Counted from the stretch's first letter, positions 44,825-56,490 are shown. The stretch is DNA of 64,000 nucleotides from Capitulum mitella (GCA_030062745.1 CP099844.1:25420596-25484595); one strand, 5' to 3'. Notes: generated by a model not told the origin, from the letters alone. Numbers and translations: made by a program.

Positions 44825-47450
44825 CCTCAGCCTGCGAACCCGAGTCAAACCTCTGAGACTTGGGTACCTTAACGTGAGGTCTCTCGTACCCAATGCCGAT
44901 GGAATCAACATGTTGCGCGACAGCGAGGACATGGATGTGCTATGCCTTTCAGAAACGTGGTTACATAAAGTCGTTCTCAACCCCTTCTTAGTGTTTCCGG
45001 GATTTCGCATGACTCGTGACAGAAAAGAGCATCGTCCAGGCAGCCGCATCGCTCGTGGCGGCGAGGTAGCGGTGCAGTGCAAAACATCTTTTCGGATTAA
45101 TACCATGCACATATCACGCTGCCACTGGTTTTGGAGATTCTCTGGGTGGGGGTAACCAGCGTCAAATGACGTTCACTCCTTGGAGGTGCCATCTATCGAT
45201 CGCCGAACGAACCAGTGGCTACGGAGAGGTCTCGATGCGTTCCGCGATCAGCTGCGTACAGCCAACGAAACTGGGAAAACGATCCGCTTTCCGGGAGACA
45301 TAAATATCAACTTCGCAAGCCGTATGCACTGGACAAAACAAATTGCACCAAACTGCTAAGGGACCTTGACCTCTACCAGCTCATCCGTGAACCCACAAAC
45401 TTAGATGCCTCCCGCACCATTATCAACCACATCATCACCTCGCAATCACACCCGAAGCCATCCACGCGCGTCCTTCGCAATTCCGTCGGCGGTGATTCCG
45501 TGTTTTATAATAAAATACGTGCGAAGCACACATTCCGAAACACCGTTGCCGACCCCAGCTGTGGGTTGTCCGAAACTGGGACTGGGTGGGCTGGAAATGG
45601 AAAGCTCTTGGTCTGGACGTCCTGATGACAGACTGGAGCCCCCTCTGCGCCGCTGATCCAGCAGACAACAAGCTGCAGCGGTTCACGAACCCATGCAGCC
45701 CACTGGCTGATGCTCACTGCCCTGTCGGGCGACACACTGTCCCTGGATCCGCTGCACTCCGGAGCTGCAGGAGCTCATCCACGGGACAGATGCTGCCGGG
45801 GCCGACAGGTTCGCATTCGAAACTGGTGACTGCAGGTCCGACTTCAGGCGACGGCGGTGGTGGTGATGGTGATTCGGGCCGTTACGGCGTATGGACTGCA
45901 TGGCCATATTCAGGCGGCTGCAGAACCGCGTAACGAGCGCTCTGGTCCGCGTCCACGGTGGCTTTGCCTGTGACCAGCTGGACGCCGGGGACCATACATC
46001 TTTCTGGTGTACCCTAAAAAATTATCTATGACCAGCAGCAGCAGCAGCGAACCAGAAACCCACATTCTGGCCCCGTTGACCAGAACACACTTAACCAGTA
46101 CTTCATAACCGTGAAGTAAATATAGCTGATGTGCTGCCAAGCGCAACCGTCCTTCCCTCTGCACCGCCCGTGTCAGCGCATCCCACTTGAGTCTCAAACT
46201 CCCGACCCTGGCCGGGTTATCCGCAGCTGTCCGCAGCCCGGGTTATCAGCAGTGACGAGCGACTCCGAAACTCCCGACCCTGGCCGGGTTATCCGCAGCT
46301 GTCCGCAGCCCGGGTTATCAGCAATGATGAGCGGCTCCGGGGCAGTGGGGCTGGGCAATGTACGCCGGTCATAGCCGTGAGACGATGTTTTTCAGTGTTA
46401 CCTCCGCATCTCCTTAATGTTACTAATGCTTCGCTTGTAAGCGGTGCGTTCCCACCGAGTTGGAAGACTGCCGCGTTGTGCTTTTTGATATCTAATGATC
46501 GTGGTGCTCGTGGTGTTCGCGATTTTAGACGAACCTTGCTTTTACCCTTTTTGTTCTACATCATCAAAGAAAAATGCTTGTTCTCAGCTTTTATCGTACA
46601 TCTGCACTAACAGCATCGTGTACGACTGTCAATATGCATACAGAATGATGATACTTAGATCCTGTTCCGTACCGCGCCTGATGACGACGGGCTGGTGGAC
46701 CTAATATGCCGTCTTCAGGTTTCCCTCTCTCCACTTCAGGTTTGGTTTCATGTCCATTTCCTCACAATGAACCCATCAAAGACTGGCTTTTTCTCTTTGA
46801 ATTCAAACAGACCGTCAGCCGGACCAATGCTTTCCCTTTCGACTTATCGGGATATGGAAACCGAGTCCATCAGTCCTCGTCTATCAAGGCTCTAGGCGTT
46901 ATAGTGGGTACATACTTGGCATGGGACATCCATAGATTTGGCATCGGGAGACGCTGCAACGCCATCCTTGCGCCTCTGTGCTGTTGCAACGACTTTTTAC
47001 CAGCACAGTTTCGAACTTCATCACCGCCACCCATGTTTCTCCACTGACTATACATGGTCCACTGTTGCCTCTACACATAAGGAGAAGATCCAGAAAATCA
47101 ACTTCGCCGCTCACGTTGTCACAGACTTACCACGAGGTCACGTCATCATGGCGCTGACGTCTCTCGGCTGGGTTAAAACTGACTGTCTAAAACTGATTGC
47201 CTACTGAGTTAACCGCAATGCCCCATGTGCTTAAGGCGCTGCGTGGACCCATCGTATCTTTTGCCATCCGATCCCTGTTTTTGACACCAGAGCTGACGTT
47301 CCTCGCGGGCGACGCCTTTATTCGTTGCGGGGAGGCTTCATCAGACGCAGGCTTGTTTCAATTCGCGCTTTTAAAGCACCGTGCGGCAAAGCATTTGAAT
47401 GGGGTTTCAGCTGAGGCCGCTCGCTCGCGAAGCTTAAGATATGTCGCGTA
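44825..47450 (+). pseudogene. Decayed non-LTR retrotransposon (LINE, CR1/Jockey-like)
   Basis: Fragments of an endonuclease-reverse transcriptase polyprotein appear in order but in shifting frames. The endonuclease start is at 44840-45110: LRLGYLNVRSLVPNADG, then DMDVLCLSETWLH. The catalytic-type motif FPGDININF lies near 45288-45316, followed by LIREPTNLDASRTIINHI (about 45385-45440). Reverse-transcriptase pieces are NASLVSGAFPPSWKTA (about 46425-46475) and VRDFRRTLLLPF (about 46518-46555), then MNPSKTGFF (about 46770) and LGVIVGTYLAWDIH (about 46893-46935). A C-terminal piece KIQKINFAAHVV is near 47090. The palm region with the YADD-type motif is absent, so a deletion removed the catalytic core. 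Numerous stops and frameshifts show it is dead. It includes a 62-bp tandem duplication at 46197-46325. Confidence 0.8.
46197..46325. repeat. Tandem duplication, about 62-63 bp, within the LINE
   Basis: ACTCCCGACCCTGGCCGGGT through CAGCCCGGGTTATCAGCA occurs twice in tandem, within the retrotransposon remnant between its endonuclease and reverse-transcriptase pieces. Confidence 0.8.
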
Positions 47451-47587
47451 ACCGCCTGAATTAGCACCTCTCAGTCTCGTCACTGACGCCCTCGCTACCA
47501 TCCAATGCCGTGTTTGTCCTAGCTATTGGCATGAGCATTTGTCTCTTGATGGCTTTTATCGCCGCACCTACCCAGTAAATCGTTGTA

Positions 47588-48017
47588 CAGTGGACTCCCA
47601 CTGTTCGCAGGGGGGTATACACTGAACACCCCGCAAATAAGGCGAACCCGCGAAGAGACCGGACGTACCCTCAAACCACGATTTCTACTGTTTAAGTTAT
47701 TCCATTACCTATACACCCTCTAAGAGGCTAGTAAATGCATGTTACGTTATATATACATGCATATTATATATACAGTAACATACAAATCTTACTGGTTACA
47801 GCATATGGTACTCACGGCAGAGCAAATGCCTATGGTAACTGCACAGCATATCCGTATATAGAACAGTATTTTTCGCCGGGAACATATAATGAAAGCACAG
47901 TGAACCACAAGGAGCATTTTCCGGCGCGGAAAACGCACGAGAAATCCTGTTATTTTTTCGTTTATTTCCCCAAGCAAATCAGACAAATACGCTAACCCGC
48001 GAATAGCGGGCCCACTG
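47588..48017. mobile_element. Pogo/Tigger-like MITE with TA target duplication
   Basis: The left end CAGTGGACTCCCACTGTTCG and the reverse complement of the right end, CAGTGGGCCCGCTATTCGCG, match closely, giving terminal inverted repeats of about 25 bp. TA flanks both ends (47586-47587 and 48018-48019). The end sequence, with a C-A-G-T-start and a CGCGGG-type block, resembles pogo/Tigger elements of the Tc1/mariner superfamily. The 430-bp interior is AT-rich with a palindromic TATATA region and no transposase, so this is a non-autonomous copy. Confidence 0.78.
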
Positions 48018-48019
48018 TA

Positions 48020-49488
48020 CTGAGTACGTAGTTTCGTGCCTTACTTATGCGTGTTTCTCTTTTATCTGGACATGGCGTATCTTCGGAACGACATTTTATA
48101 CTTGCAGACCTGCATGGCAAATGCATCCAAGAATAAATTGACAAAAAGATATTCACATATTACACATGTGATGGTGATACTAGTGACACCTACTGACAAA
48201 AATTAAAACTACAAGTATGAATGACCAACGAATTCTTCAACCGGAGGTGGACAGTGGTTCGCAGTCACCGCAGTCTGCAATGAGTCCAACTGCGTTGTAT
48301 CAGAAATCGTGAGGCTGTGTCTGCTCACGTCTGTGAAGACGGTCGCAGTGTACCCATTTCAGGCTCAGAGGCAATTTTCGGACGCGTCAGTGGCGTATGT
48401 TGAGTAGCTCGTCACGCACGGTTCGGGAGTAGCAATATTTAGCCTGTTCGGTGACATACAAATGACTTAATTTGGCGATATATTACAAATAGAAAAACCA
48501 TTTCAGGGCCCGGTTCCAAACGCATATTTCGGATGACAGCTGTGAACAGTTTCACATTCAAAGATTTAAACCAATACGCCACAGCAAACCTGTCACACTC
48601 GTTCTATCACTATATTTTTCAGGTACGTCGGTCATAAACCTCATTCCGGGAGCTAGCGCGAGCCTTTGTGTGCTCCCTGTATTTGAGAAGGTTCCTCAAT
48701 GCCAGGCCTTATCAGAGTTAGATAAACCCAACGCAAACTGACGGACCGGGCCGCTCACCAGAAACTCGAGATAACGCCAACGGCCGAGATCGAGGTAAAA
48801 GCAGCGTGGGCACTGCTGAAAACCTCAGCACAGGCCACCAGACGTCCACTACATTCACGGTCGCTCTGTGACCCCAATTTCCTAGAACCAGGGCTTTCCA
48901 CGTTCTCGCGCGTAAAAAAACTGTCAGTTTCTAAAGCTGTAATGCGGAGATTACAAAATCAATATGGAAATTATCATGTAAGACAAATGAGCATCATAGG
49001 CTTCTGCATGGAACACTTCCGATAACCGAAAGATGCACCTCAGATAAAAAAATGACCCCTACTGCCGACGTGGACCATTACCGAATGCTCCAACGTTCAT
49101 GTTCATGATCAGCTCGAAAAACCTTGATGAAATTAGCTGATCACCTGAAGCAGTGATGCAACCGGATGAGAGGCGTAGAAGCAATGCTTGCGGTTCTGAT
49201 GAAGTAGGTAACGCGACTGGCCATAATTCACGTGGTGAAGACCCACAAATTGCATGCTATTCGCATATCTATTATGTTAATATGTATGCTATTTGCAACC
49301 ATGGAAGAGGTGCTTTGTCCAGTATATATATATATATATATATAAAGATATAGATACAGGTAGGTGGGAAGGTATGCATAAAGTACAAAATGCCCAGCCT
49401 ATACATGTGACAATTACAACAGAAATATGAGTCTTGGCTATGATAACACCCCATCAAATAGACATCCACCAAAGCAATGTTGCAAGTG
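48020..49488. other. Unique AT-rich stretch, no gene recognised
   Basis: No open frame with convincing splice sites or element ends was found. A TA dinucleotide run lies at 49321-49345, within the likely 3' flank of the minus-strand gene to the right. Confidence 0.5.
49321..49345. repeat. TA dinucleotide microsatellite
   Basis: About 11 TA dinucleotides, about 145 bp downstream (minus strand) of the stop codon of the multi-exon gene at 49489-51188. Confidence 0.85.
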
Positions 49489-51188
49489 TCATACAGAAGT
49501 GTGTGAAAACTTGCTAACATCTTCCCAAACTGCAAAAAGGCAAAATGTTGGTCTTCACCTATTTGTAATGGAAAACTTATCCACTTGATGACTTACCAAG
49601 ATCTTCCATTATCCTTGCTGAAAGTGCTGTTTTCTCAGCTTTGGTCCAATACTTCCAGTTTTGCTCCAGATTGTGTTTAGTTAACACCACCAAAGAAATG
49701 CACACTAGAAAGAAGACAGAAACCATGAGAAGTATTTCAGTGTCAACAGTAACCAGCCATCATGCTGCACAATGCCAACACCATTATGCAACACAATAAC
49801 TGCAGCTGAATTACACACAGCTCAAAAACCAGAAGAAAATGGTGAAATATATTAACACCAAAGGAGAATCATTATGCGAATGCAGGTGGTGTATGTTAAC
49901 TGCCTTCCCCATTTCAATATGCCAAATATTAGGAAGCTAAAAATACAGGCAAAAAAGTGTTAGTATTACCAAATAAAAATCCATTATCATGAGACAGCCT
50001 AAACCATAACCAGAATAACACTATGCTCGGAAACGGGCGGCTTGCACGCAGCATGCAAAAAAATGTTGGCCTTGCCATCAGTGCATACAGTGAAAATATC
50101 TTGCTGATATATGACCCTGATTGATAAACAGACCGAGACACCAATAACCTAGACTGGGATACAGATACCACAGACTGCGATGAGTTGCCAAATTGCATTT
50201 ACAAGCCTCCAAGCTGGTTGATTTTCAGCAGTCATCATTGTGATGCACTTCTCACGAAGCCTTGCAGTCGGGCCAGAGGGGCAGAACAACCACTTCCAAC
50301 AGTTTGGTGCAGGAGAACCAGCATGGGGACCAGCAGGGAGCTTTGCCAGTGCAGTGGGTCGGAAACCAACACATGTAGCTGGGTGCAAAACAATGGGTGC
50401 CTCCATAAAATGCTGTCCCTTTGTCCTACTGCAGGAACAATGTCCCATAACACAGCTGAACAGAGGTAAGCCAGTGGCCACTGGATAGTTCTCCGAGATG
50501 CTCAAGCAGTTCTGACTGACTACCGAGCTCACAGAGTAGTGTGGACAGAGAGCGAAGCAGGATGGTGGTACTTCTATCTGCACAAATCTGTTAAAACTCC
50601 ACAATGAAAAGAAACCAGCAAGAGGAGAAATTTACCATTTTGGCACTCCTGCTCAATACAGGCCAGGCTGACAGCAGCAATGGGAAAACAATAGAGTCCA
50701 GGAACTCTCAAAAAGAACCCATATGGCATGTCTCAGAATCTTCCCAGGAGCAGAATGAATTGTGGCACTACCACAATGTAAGGCACATAACACAACATCT
50801 AAAACTCATTTTTAAGCTGAATGTAGCCTGGGTGAAAACAGAATCATTGGTAGTGACCTCTAAACTGAAGCTGATTTCACTAAAATGTCATCCTGCAATT
50901 TTTCACCATATGCTGCAATTTCTCATGTGTGCCTTGGAACACCCAGAATTAAAAAGGACCACCCAAACCTTCACCCATGACTGGCACTACAGCTTACTTG
51001 CTATACAACAGATATACAGCAGATGGTTTCAAGGCAAATACTTGTAATATTGTGCTTCATAATATTCCAAGATGAAGAATGTACATAAATTTCAGAATAA
51101 CATTGTCACTCCATCCACTGCTGACTGCATGGCGATGACTGACACCACTTGCCTGTTTGGGTTCCATTTGGATTCTCCAGTAATTAAT
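49489..51188 (-). CDS. Unidentified multi-exon gene with short introns (3' part), possible membrane protein
   Basis: Built from splice signals on the minus strand. Exons: 51188-51146 (least sure), 50912-50881, 50827-50772, 50667-50636, 50577-50524, 50455-50256, 50174-49970, 49704-49597, 49529-49489 (stop TGA). Each junction has GT-AG ends and all phases agree. Introns are 233, 53, 104, 58, 68, 81, 265 and 67 bp. The products join as a helical, Leu/Cys-rich sequence including LRSLSTLLCELAVLWDIVPA and LLVPMLVLLHQTVGSG, a hydrophobic run (SIVLFWLWF) and a charged tail ending EDVSKFSHTSV. Leu-rich helices could be HEAT-like; I do not recognise the family. Upstream exons and the start were not found and may lie right of the repeat element at 51313. 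Without splicing, the 49970 exon would end at FLAS and a stop. Confidence 0.5.
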
Positions 51189-51312
51189 CTGAAGGGGCAA
51201 TTTTCCTGCCAACTGTTGGCAAGGTAAGCCAAGGTAATTTCCTGGCTGTGGTATTCTGGACCCTAAGATGCCACCACTTTCCAATTTAATCTAATAATTA
51301 GCAATGCAATGA

Positions 51313-52509
51313 TTACCCAACGTCTGACTGTGGGTTGCCGCAAGGCACGCTCGATGGTGGGGGTTGACAGCCCACTCTAACTCACAAACGGTTGGTCGCA
51401 CAACAAAAATAAGCACACCATTGGAAAGCTCCTGATGAGTAGAGCTCGAAACTGGTCTCATTTTTACTTCTGGATAATATGTAAGCCATTTACACCCTAT
51501 ATATGCTTTCTCATAGCCGAACTGAAGGAGACCAAGAAATGGTCAGGATCCCAAGGGCTGTGACTAATGAAGTCTAGATAAAGGTACCAGCAGGCAGGTT
51601 TAAGTCCACAGATGTGACACATGCCTAATTTCTCTGATTTGTGTAATATGGACACAGAAACATTGAGTCAAAGACACTGGTTTTTGCATCGCTGCACAGC
51701 GGCGCCACCAACAAAGGTGGTATGAAATTAATGGGAACTAGTTTTAGCATTCTTCTATTTTCATGAAATACATGGTTACAACTGTTGTCTCTTGATCCTA
51801 GTGGTTCCTGGGATGATTTGTCATGCTTACGTTTTGGAAAAACTCAGCAGTTATTAATCTACTGAGCAGAGCTTCATACTCAAATGTCTGTTTATTTCAA
51901 AAATATGCAGTTTTTTAATTTTGAATTTCCCAGTATTAGTCGCAACTGAGCTAGCCAGTTCAGCCATTCCCAACCCAATCTGAGTCACTCATCACCAATT
52001 TTGCTGGCAGTGTATTTTGACTCATAACTGTTATCTGTGGACCTGACCTCATGTTAGTGGTCAGAGGTCACTGAAACTTTGCCCTATGACAGAAACTGGA
52101 TGCCTGGATCTCCAAACACCTAGACCATTACAAAAAATGCTACCAATTTTCAAAAAATGACAACTTATGTTGAAAACAGGCTTCACCTTACATCAATCAC
52201 TGAGACATTTCCAAAAAATGAAAAGGCAGATTTGTTTTATTTACCAAGGTCTCTCACCCTCAAAAGTTTAATTGTCATCTCATGTTTTGCAAAAAAGTCA
52301 CAATGCGCTAAACTTTTTTGAACATAGGCCCATTTGACCCGACTAGGTCAGAAACCTTATACAACCTGAGGTCAAAAATTGGGTACAAGGTGTAAAAATG
52401 ATCAAGCAAAAAGTACACAAAGTTTCATGGCACTATATTTGTTAATTCTCTCACAGTCTTGGAAAAACCTCACAGAGGCAGTCAACCGCCCCCCGTCAGG
52501 GCAGGTAAA
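51313..52509 (-). mobile_element. 1.2-kb repeat element, copy C (minus orientation)
   Basis: Its reverse complement follows copies A (56491-57701) and B (61409-62626) along its length. Shared blocks are the start TTTACCTGCCCTGACGGGGG, AAAACCTCACAGAGGCAGTC on the plus strand, CTATGAGAAAGCATATATAG and GTGCGACCAACCGTTTGTGA near its end. It is the most diverged of the three. TGACCT/AGGTCA hexamers recur in it (for example near 52045-52070 and 52365-52375). No conserved coding frame. It lies just upstream of the last recognised exon of the minus-strand gene, so it may sit in an intron of that gene. Confidence 0.75.
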
Positions 52510-52711
52510 TATAGTAATTACAGAATTATGATTATGTAACAAAGAATAAAAGTGTAACATTAGTCATGATAACATAACAAAGTATAAACTTATAAAAACA
52601 TAATCAGATTTTACTCATTTCAAAGGGCATCCGGTTATTTTACATAACAGCACCGCTTTCGCGACAAATGTTGCTCATATAAGACAAAGACTCCGCGTAC
52701 CGCCGATTGTT

Positions 52712-52735
52712 ATTGGACGATTGACTGTGACGTCA
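52712..52735. promoter_or_regulatory. Inverted CCAAT and CRE (TGACGTCA), candidate promoter
   Basis: ATTGG (52712-52716) and a perfect TGACGTCA (52728-52735) lie close together in otherwise AT-rich DNA. It is placed where a promoter for the plus-strand NEMP gene, the minus-strand gene to the left, or both would be expected. Function is inferred from motifs only. Confidence 0.3.
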
Positions 52736-52852
52736 GCACACATTAATCAGCTGATCTGTTGTGTCATTGTCGGTAACTAGATATAGAGGTGGTGTATTAC
52801 AGATGGAAAGTGGATGTTGTTTGTTATGAAAATACTGTTTTCTGCAATTTTA

Positions 52853-53075
52853 GGTTGGTAAGGTTAGGTTAGGTTAGGTTAGGTTAGGTTAGGTTGGGTT
52901 TTGTTAGGTCAGTTTGGTAAGGTTAGGTTAGGTTAGGTTAGGTTAGGTTAGGTTAGGTTAGGTTAGGTTAGGTTAGGTTAGGTTAGGGTAGGTTAGGTTA
53001 GGTTAGGTTAGGTTAGGTTAGGTTAAGTTAGGTTAGGTTTGTAAGGTTAGATTAGGTTAAGTGAGGTTAGGTTGG
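52853..53075 (+). repeat. Interstitial TTAGG telomere-type array
   Basis: Roughly 40 copies of the pentamer TTAGG (written GGTTA/AGGTT in register), most of them perfect, with interruptions near 52896-52920 and increasing decay after 53030. TTAGG is the arthropod telomere repeat, so this is strong evidence for the host group. Unique sequence on both sides shows that it is internal, not a chromosome end. Confidence 0.92.
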
Positions 53076-55377
53076 GGTAGAGTGCAGGAAAATATAGCTT
53101 CCTGTATTTGATATCTTTGAGGTATTTTTTATTTCCTTTTCTGTTTAGTAATTAAGTATGTTTTTATTTTTCATTTTGTATTAATTAAACATCTTTTCAC
53201 TTTTCCATATCATTTTTTATTAAAATTGCATGTCTTAATATTTTACTTATATTTCCGGTTCACTCTATATCTTTACTTTTGGATCTTTTCACTGCTACAT
53301 TGGATTGCCATTTCAGCCTTTTCCTTTATTAAATTCCCACTAACGTAATGTATCTATTGCATTCTGTTCCCCTATCTTGTTAATTATCTATTCAATTTCA
53401 TTAGGGAACATGTAAGTTAATGGTCTTATATATCGATACCATCCAGTGAACAGGACTGAGCATTACAACCCATCTCTACTTTTGATGGGACAACAACATA
53501 AATGGTGTCTCAGACGACAGTAAGGGGTGAGCAGTGCATTATTGAAATGCTGTTTCCATGGAAATTACGATCTTTACATGTCGGAAATGACTTTTTTACA
53601 TAACAAGACTACATATTCTGCGTTGTAAGTATGGATTTTCCTCAATATCGTAATCTTCATGCAGCCGGTCCGAAATGGACCAGTGACCGGGCATCCTAAT
53701 AACAAAGCCCATGTTAACATGATAGGGCTACAAGTTCCACATGAGTTGGTTTATGGTGCAGTAGAGCTTAATTTTCTTCTGAAGCAATATCCATTTTCAC
53801 TATTTCTTGTTTCATGGGAATGTTTGTGTGCTTTTCTTCACAATATATGTAGCAAACATGGTATGCAAAAAAGTGCAATGTGTTCTATGACCCGCTTATG
53901 AAAGATTGTGATGGGATTTGGGTGTATGTGTCAAACATATATCTGTGGTGCGGGATTTTCCTTAATAAAAATATTGCTATCACAATAGCAATTCCCTTGG
54001 AGGATGTTGGAATAATATGGTCCATCATAATTCTTGGCTGCACCCCATGATGGGAGACAGTGCGTGCAAGTTACCCCCATCTTGGGATTTTGTGCGGACT
54101 GGAGCGCTCACCCGCCTCCTGCCGGTGTTCATTGTCGGGTACCCTCCTTTTCATACTGAGTCTCTAGTGGCAGTATTTACTGTGACATTTAACGTCGACA
54201 ACTCACCTTAATGATCCAAAAATACTTAACACCTAGAAATACCACCAAACCACAACTTGGGTATGCATTAACGCACCCACTATGCACATAACCCCATCCA
54301 ACAAACCCATAAAACCACGCACGCGTTCCCCTCCGCCGCCGGTTCTAGCGAACCGTCCACCTTAGTCTGTGATTCATCACCACAAGAAACTTGATTGTAA
54401 AGTAGTCGATGAAATCAAGCTTCACTACATACCAAGCATATCTCATGAATACATCTCGAAACAGGAATGGTGTCTTCCTAAGAGATTAAGTGACGATCGC
54501 ATTCTTAAGGTTTCATTGCCAGGGATCCAACAAAATGAATTTCGTCAACAAATTGCACTCATCACAAGTAATTGAAGTGTATTTTTCCTCTCTAACATCA
54601 ATGAGGCCTGTATGGCGCAAATGTTTCATATCTGGTTGAACTAAAACCAGTACCCGGTCGCACAAACATGTACAAGCAAGGCCAACGGTTCGCTTGCTGA
54701 GCTGTGGCGAAAGCCGTGCTTACCTTCCCGCCGGTTTGTACTCGGTAAATTATTCGCGTATATGGTATGTGCTGCAGTTGTTTTACGGACATTACGAACT
54801 ACGTGGTGTCGGAAATTTACGTATGGTGGTAAAGCATGGTACTTTTTACTGGTTGTAACTCGGCTGTTTGCTTGCTAGCATTGGCATGGATGTAATGTAG
54901 TAGCCTTGGATTGGATTGCCCAGCTTGATTTCTTCTGTCAACCCATTTTTAATAAAGTTGTACGTATGTTCAGTTTTTGATGTATGGAATTGGAAGCAAT
55001 GATCCATGTTAAGCATCTTTGGGTCCCAACATTAGAGGTTGTTAAAATGGAAGTGAATTTAAAGTATGTTATATTTTTAATTAACTCCATGATTTATATT
55101 ATGACAAATTGTATTTGCATCTTAACATTTCATTGTGTAATTAATATTATCACATTGCCTGTTGAAATACTTTCCTGGGCAGAATTTCATGACATTCCAC
55201 TGTAAATCAATGTGGTTGTATTCTTACACCATGTTGCTTACAGTTGCAACACATTATTCTGCATTTGCTCCAAGGATTTAATGATTGGCTGCCAGCAGAT
55301 TGGCATTGCCTGAGACTGTGCAGTTTTGGACTGATGCCATTTGTTCATACAATTTGGGGAAAACTGGTAAAAGAAGT

Positions 55378-55395
55378 GGTTAGGTTAGGTTAGGC
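55378..55395 (+). repeat. Short TTAGG run
   Basis: Three TTAGG pentamers followed by the decayed TTAGGCTAG; a minor second telomere-type run 2.3 kb from the main array. Confidence 0.6.
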
Positions 55396-55715
55396 TAGAA
55401 TGTGGCATCTGGTGTAGGGTAAGTTAGGTTATGTTACAAAATGCTGTTTGGTTCAGTGTGATTTTGTTATCCACATGCCTGGTGCAATGTTAGGTAATAC
55501 TAAACTGACAGTGCAAAGTCTTCATACTGTTCTTTTTTTGCAATGTAACACCCACATTACCCAATGAAATAATTTTGTTCACTTGTAATATTTTTGTTTT
55601 CTCTCCTTTGAAGAGGTTTTTGGGGTAGCTGAACCCTTGCCAAGCACAAGGGTAAGCACATATGCACCAGACAAGGGTGTAGGTGCCCCTGCCCATTTTT
55701 CTCATAACTGAGATA

Positions 55716-55723
55716 GAGTGATG
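55716..55723 (+). other. 8-bp target-site duplication, left copy
   Basis: GAGTGATG here is repeated exactly at 56299-56306, flanking the foldback element. Confidence 0.8.
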
Positions 55724-56298
55724 GGTAATCCTTACCGATCGCACACCATGCGCAGAGTCGAGGGTAAGGTTAACGCGCGAGTGTAGTTTCCGATTTCGCC
55801 ACCAGGGTGATATTCGTTCTTTTTCTCGCCGCTAGGAAGAGTACGCAAAAATACTGACATTCGCTAGGATGGTTCCACTCAAGAACCAATGGTGTGATAA
55901 CCAAAAGTTCGATTCGGCTGATTCGAACGCCAGTTGATATCGCCGAACGTTTCGTTTCTGTGACTTACACACTTTTTTTTACTTTTGACCCGCTGATGAC
56001 GTCACAGGTGAGGTCATCACGAAAAAAGGACCACTTTCTCCAGAACTGCCGAACCATGATGAATTCATTCAGACCTAACCTAACCTAACCTAACGAATAT
56101 TACCCTGGTGGCGAAATCGGAAGCTACACTCGCGCGTTCTTGAGCGGAACCATCCTAGCGAATGTCAGTATTTTTACGTACTCTTCCTAGCGGCGAGAAA
56201 AAGAACGAATATCACCCTGGTGGCGAAATCGGAAACTACACTCGCGCGTTAACCTTACCCTCGACTCTGCGCATGGTGTGCGATCGGTAAGGATTACC
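55724..56298. mobile_element. Foldback-type DNA transposon with 163-bp inverted repeats
   Basis: The left arm 55724-55886 and right arm 56136-56298 are reverse complements over 163 bp with only about two mismatches. Both ends start GGTAATCCTTACCGATCG, itself partly palindromic. An exact 8-bp duplication GAGTGATG flanks it. Eight-base duplications are typical of hAT, P and some other cut-and-paste families. The 249-bp centre has no transposase; it contains a further partial copy of the arm (about 56089-56135) and four CCTAA pentamers (56074-56094). The near identity of the arms suggests recent insertion or gene conversion. Superfamily assignment is open. Confidence 0.88.
56074..56094 (-). repeat. 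Four CCTAA (TTAGG) pentamers inside the foldback element
   Basis: CCTAACCTAACCTAACCTAA runs immediately before the internal partial arm copy. It is the same telomere-type pentamer as in the array at 52853-53075, in opposite orientation. Confidence 0.75.
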
Positions 56299-56306
56299 GA
56301 GTGATG
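56299..56306 (+). other. 8-bp target-site duplication, right copy
   Basis: GAGTGATG, identical to 55716-55723. Confidence 0.8.
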
Positions 56307-56490
56307 AAACAAAGACAAACACTTGGCTCATTTTTCAGATTCTGAGGATACCTGATTTGACCCATTTACTTAACACATTGACCTTTTAAGTCTTGTGAAA
56401 GAGAGTATTATGTTGTTTCCCATCTCAGCCATCATTCTAGTAGTTTCCAAGAGAAGTGCCTGCAAGGCATGCTTCTTTAGCAGGTTGGTT

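Larger units (their letters stand above)
52510..55723. other. AT-rich stretch with a promoter-like segment and TTAGG array
   Basis: Bases 52690-52780 hold a CRE and an inverted CCAAT; 52853-53075 hold the TTAGG array; 55378-55395 a short second TTAGG run. The rest is unique AT-rich sequence with only short frames (for example at 53659-53901 and 54369-54575), without splice support. It may be the first intron of the NEMP gene. Confidence 0.45.
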
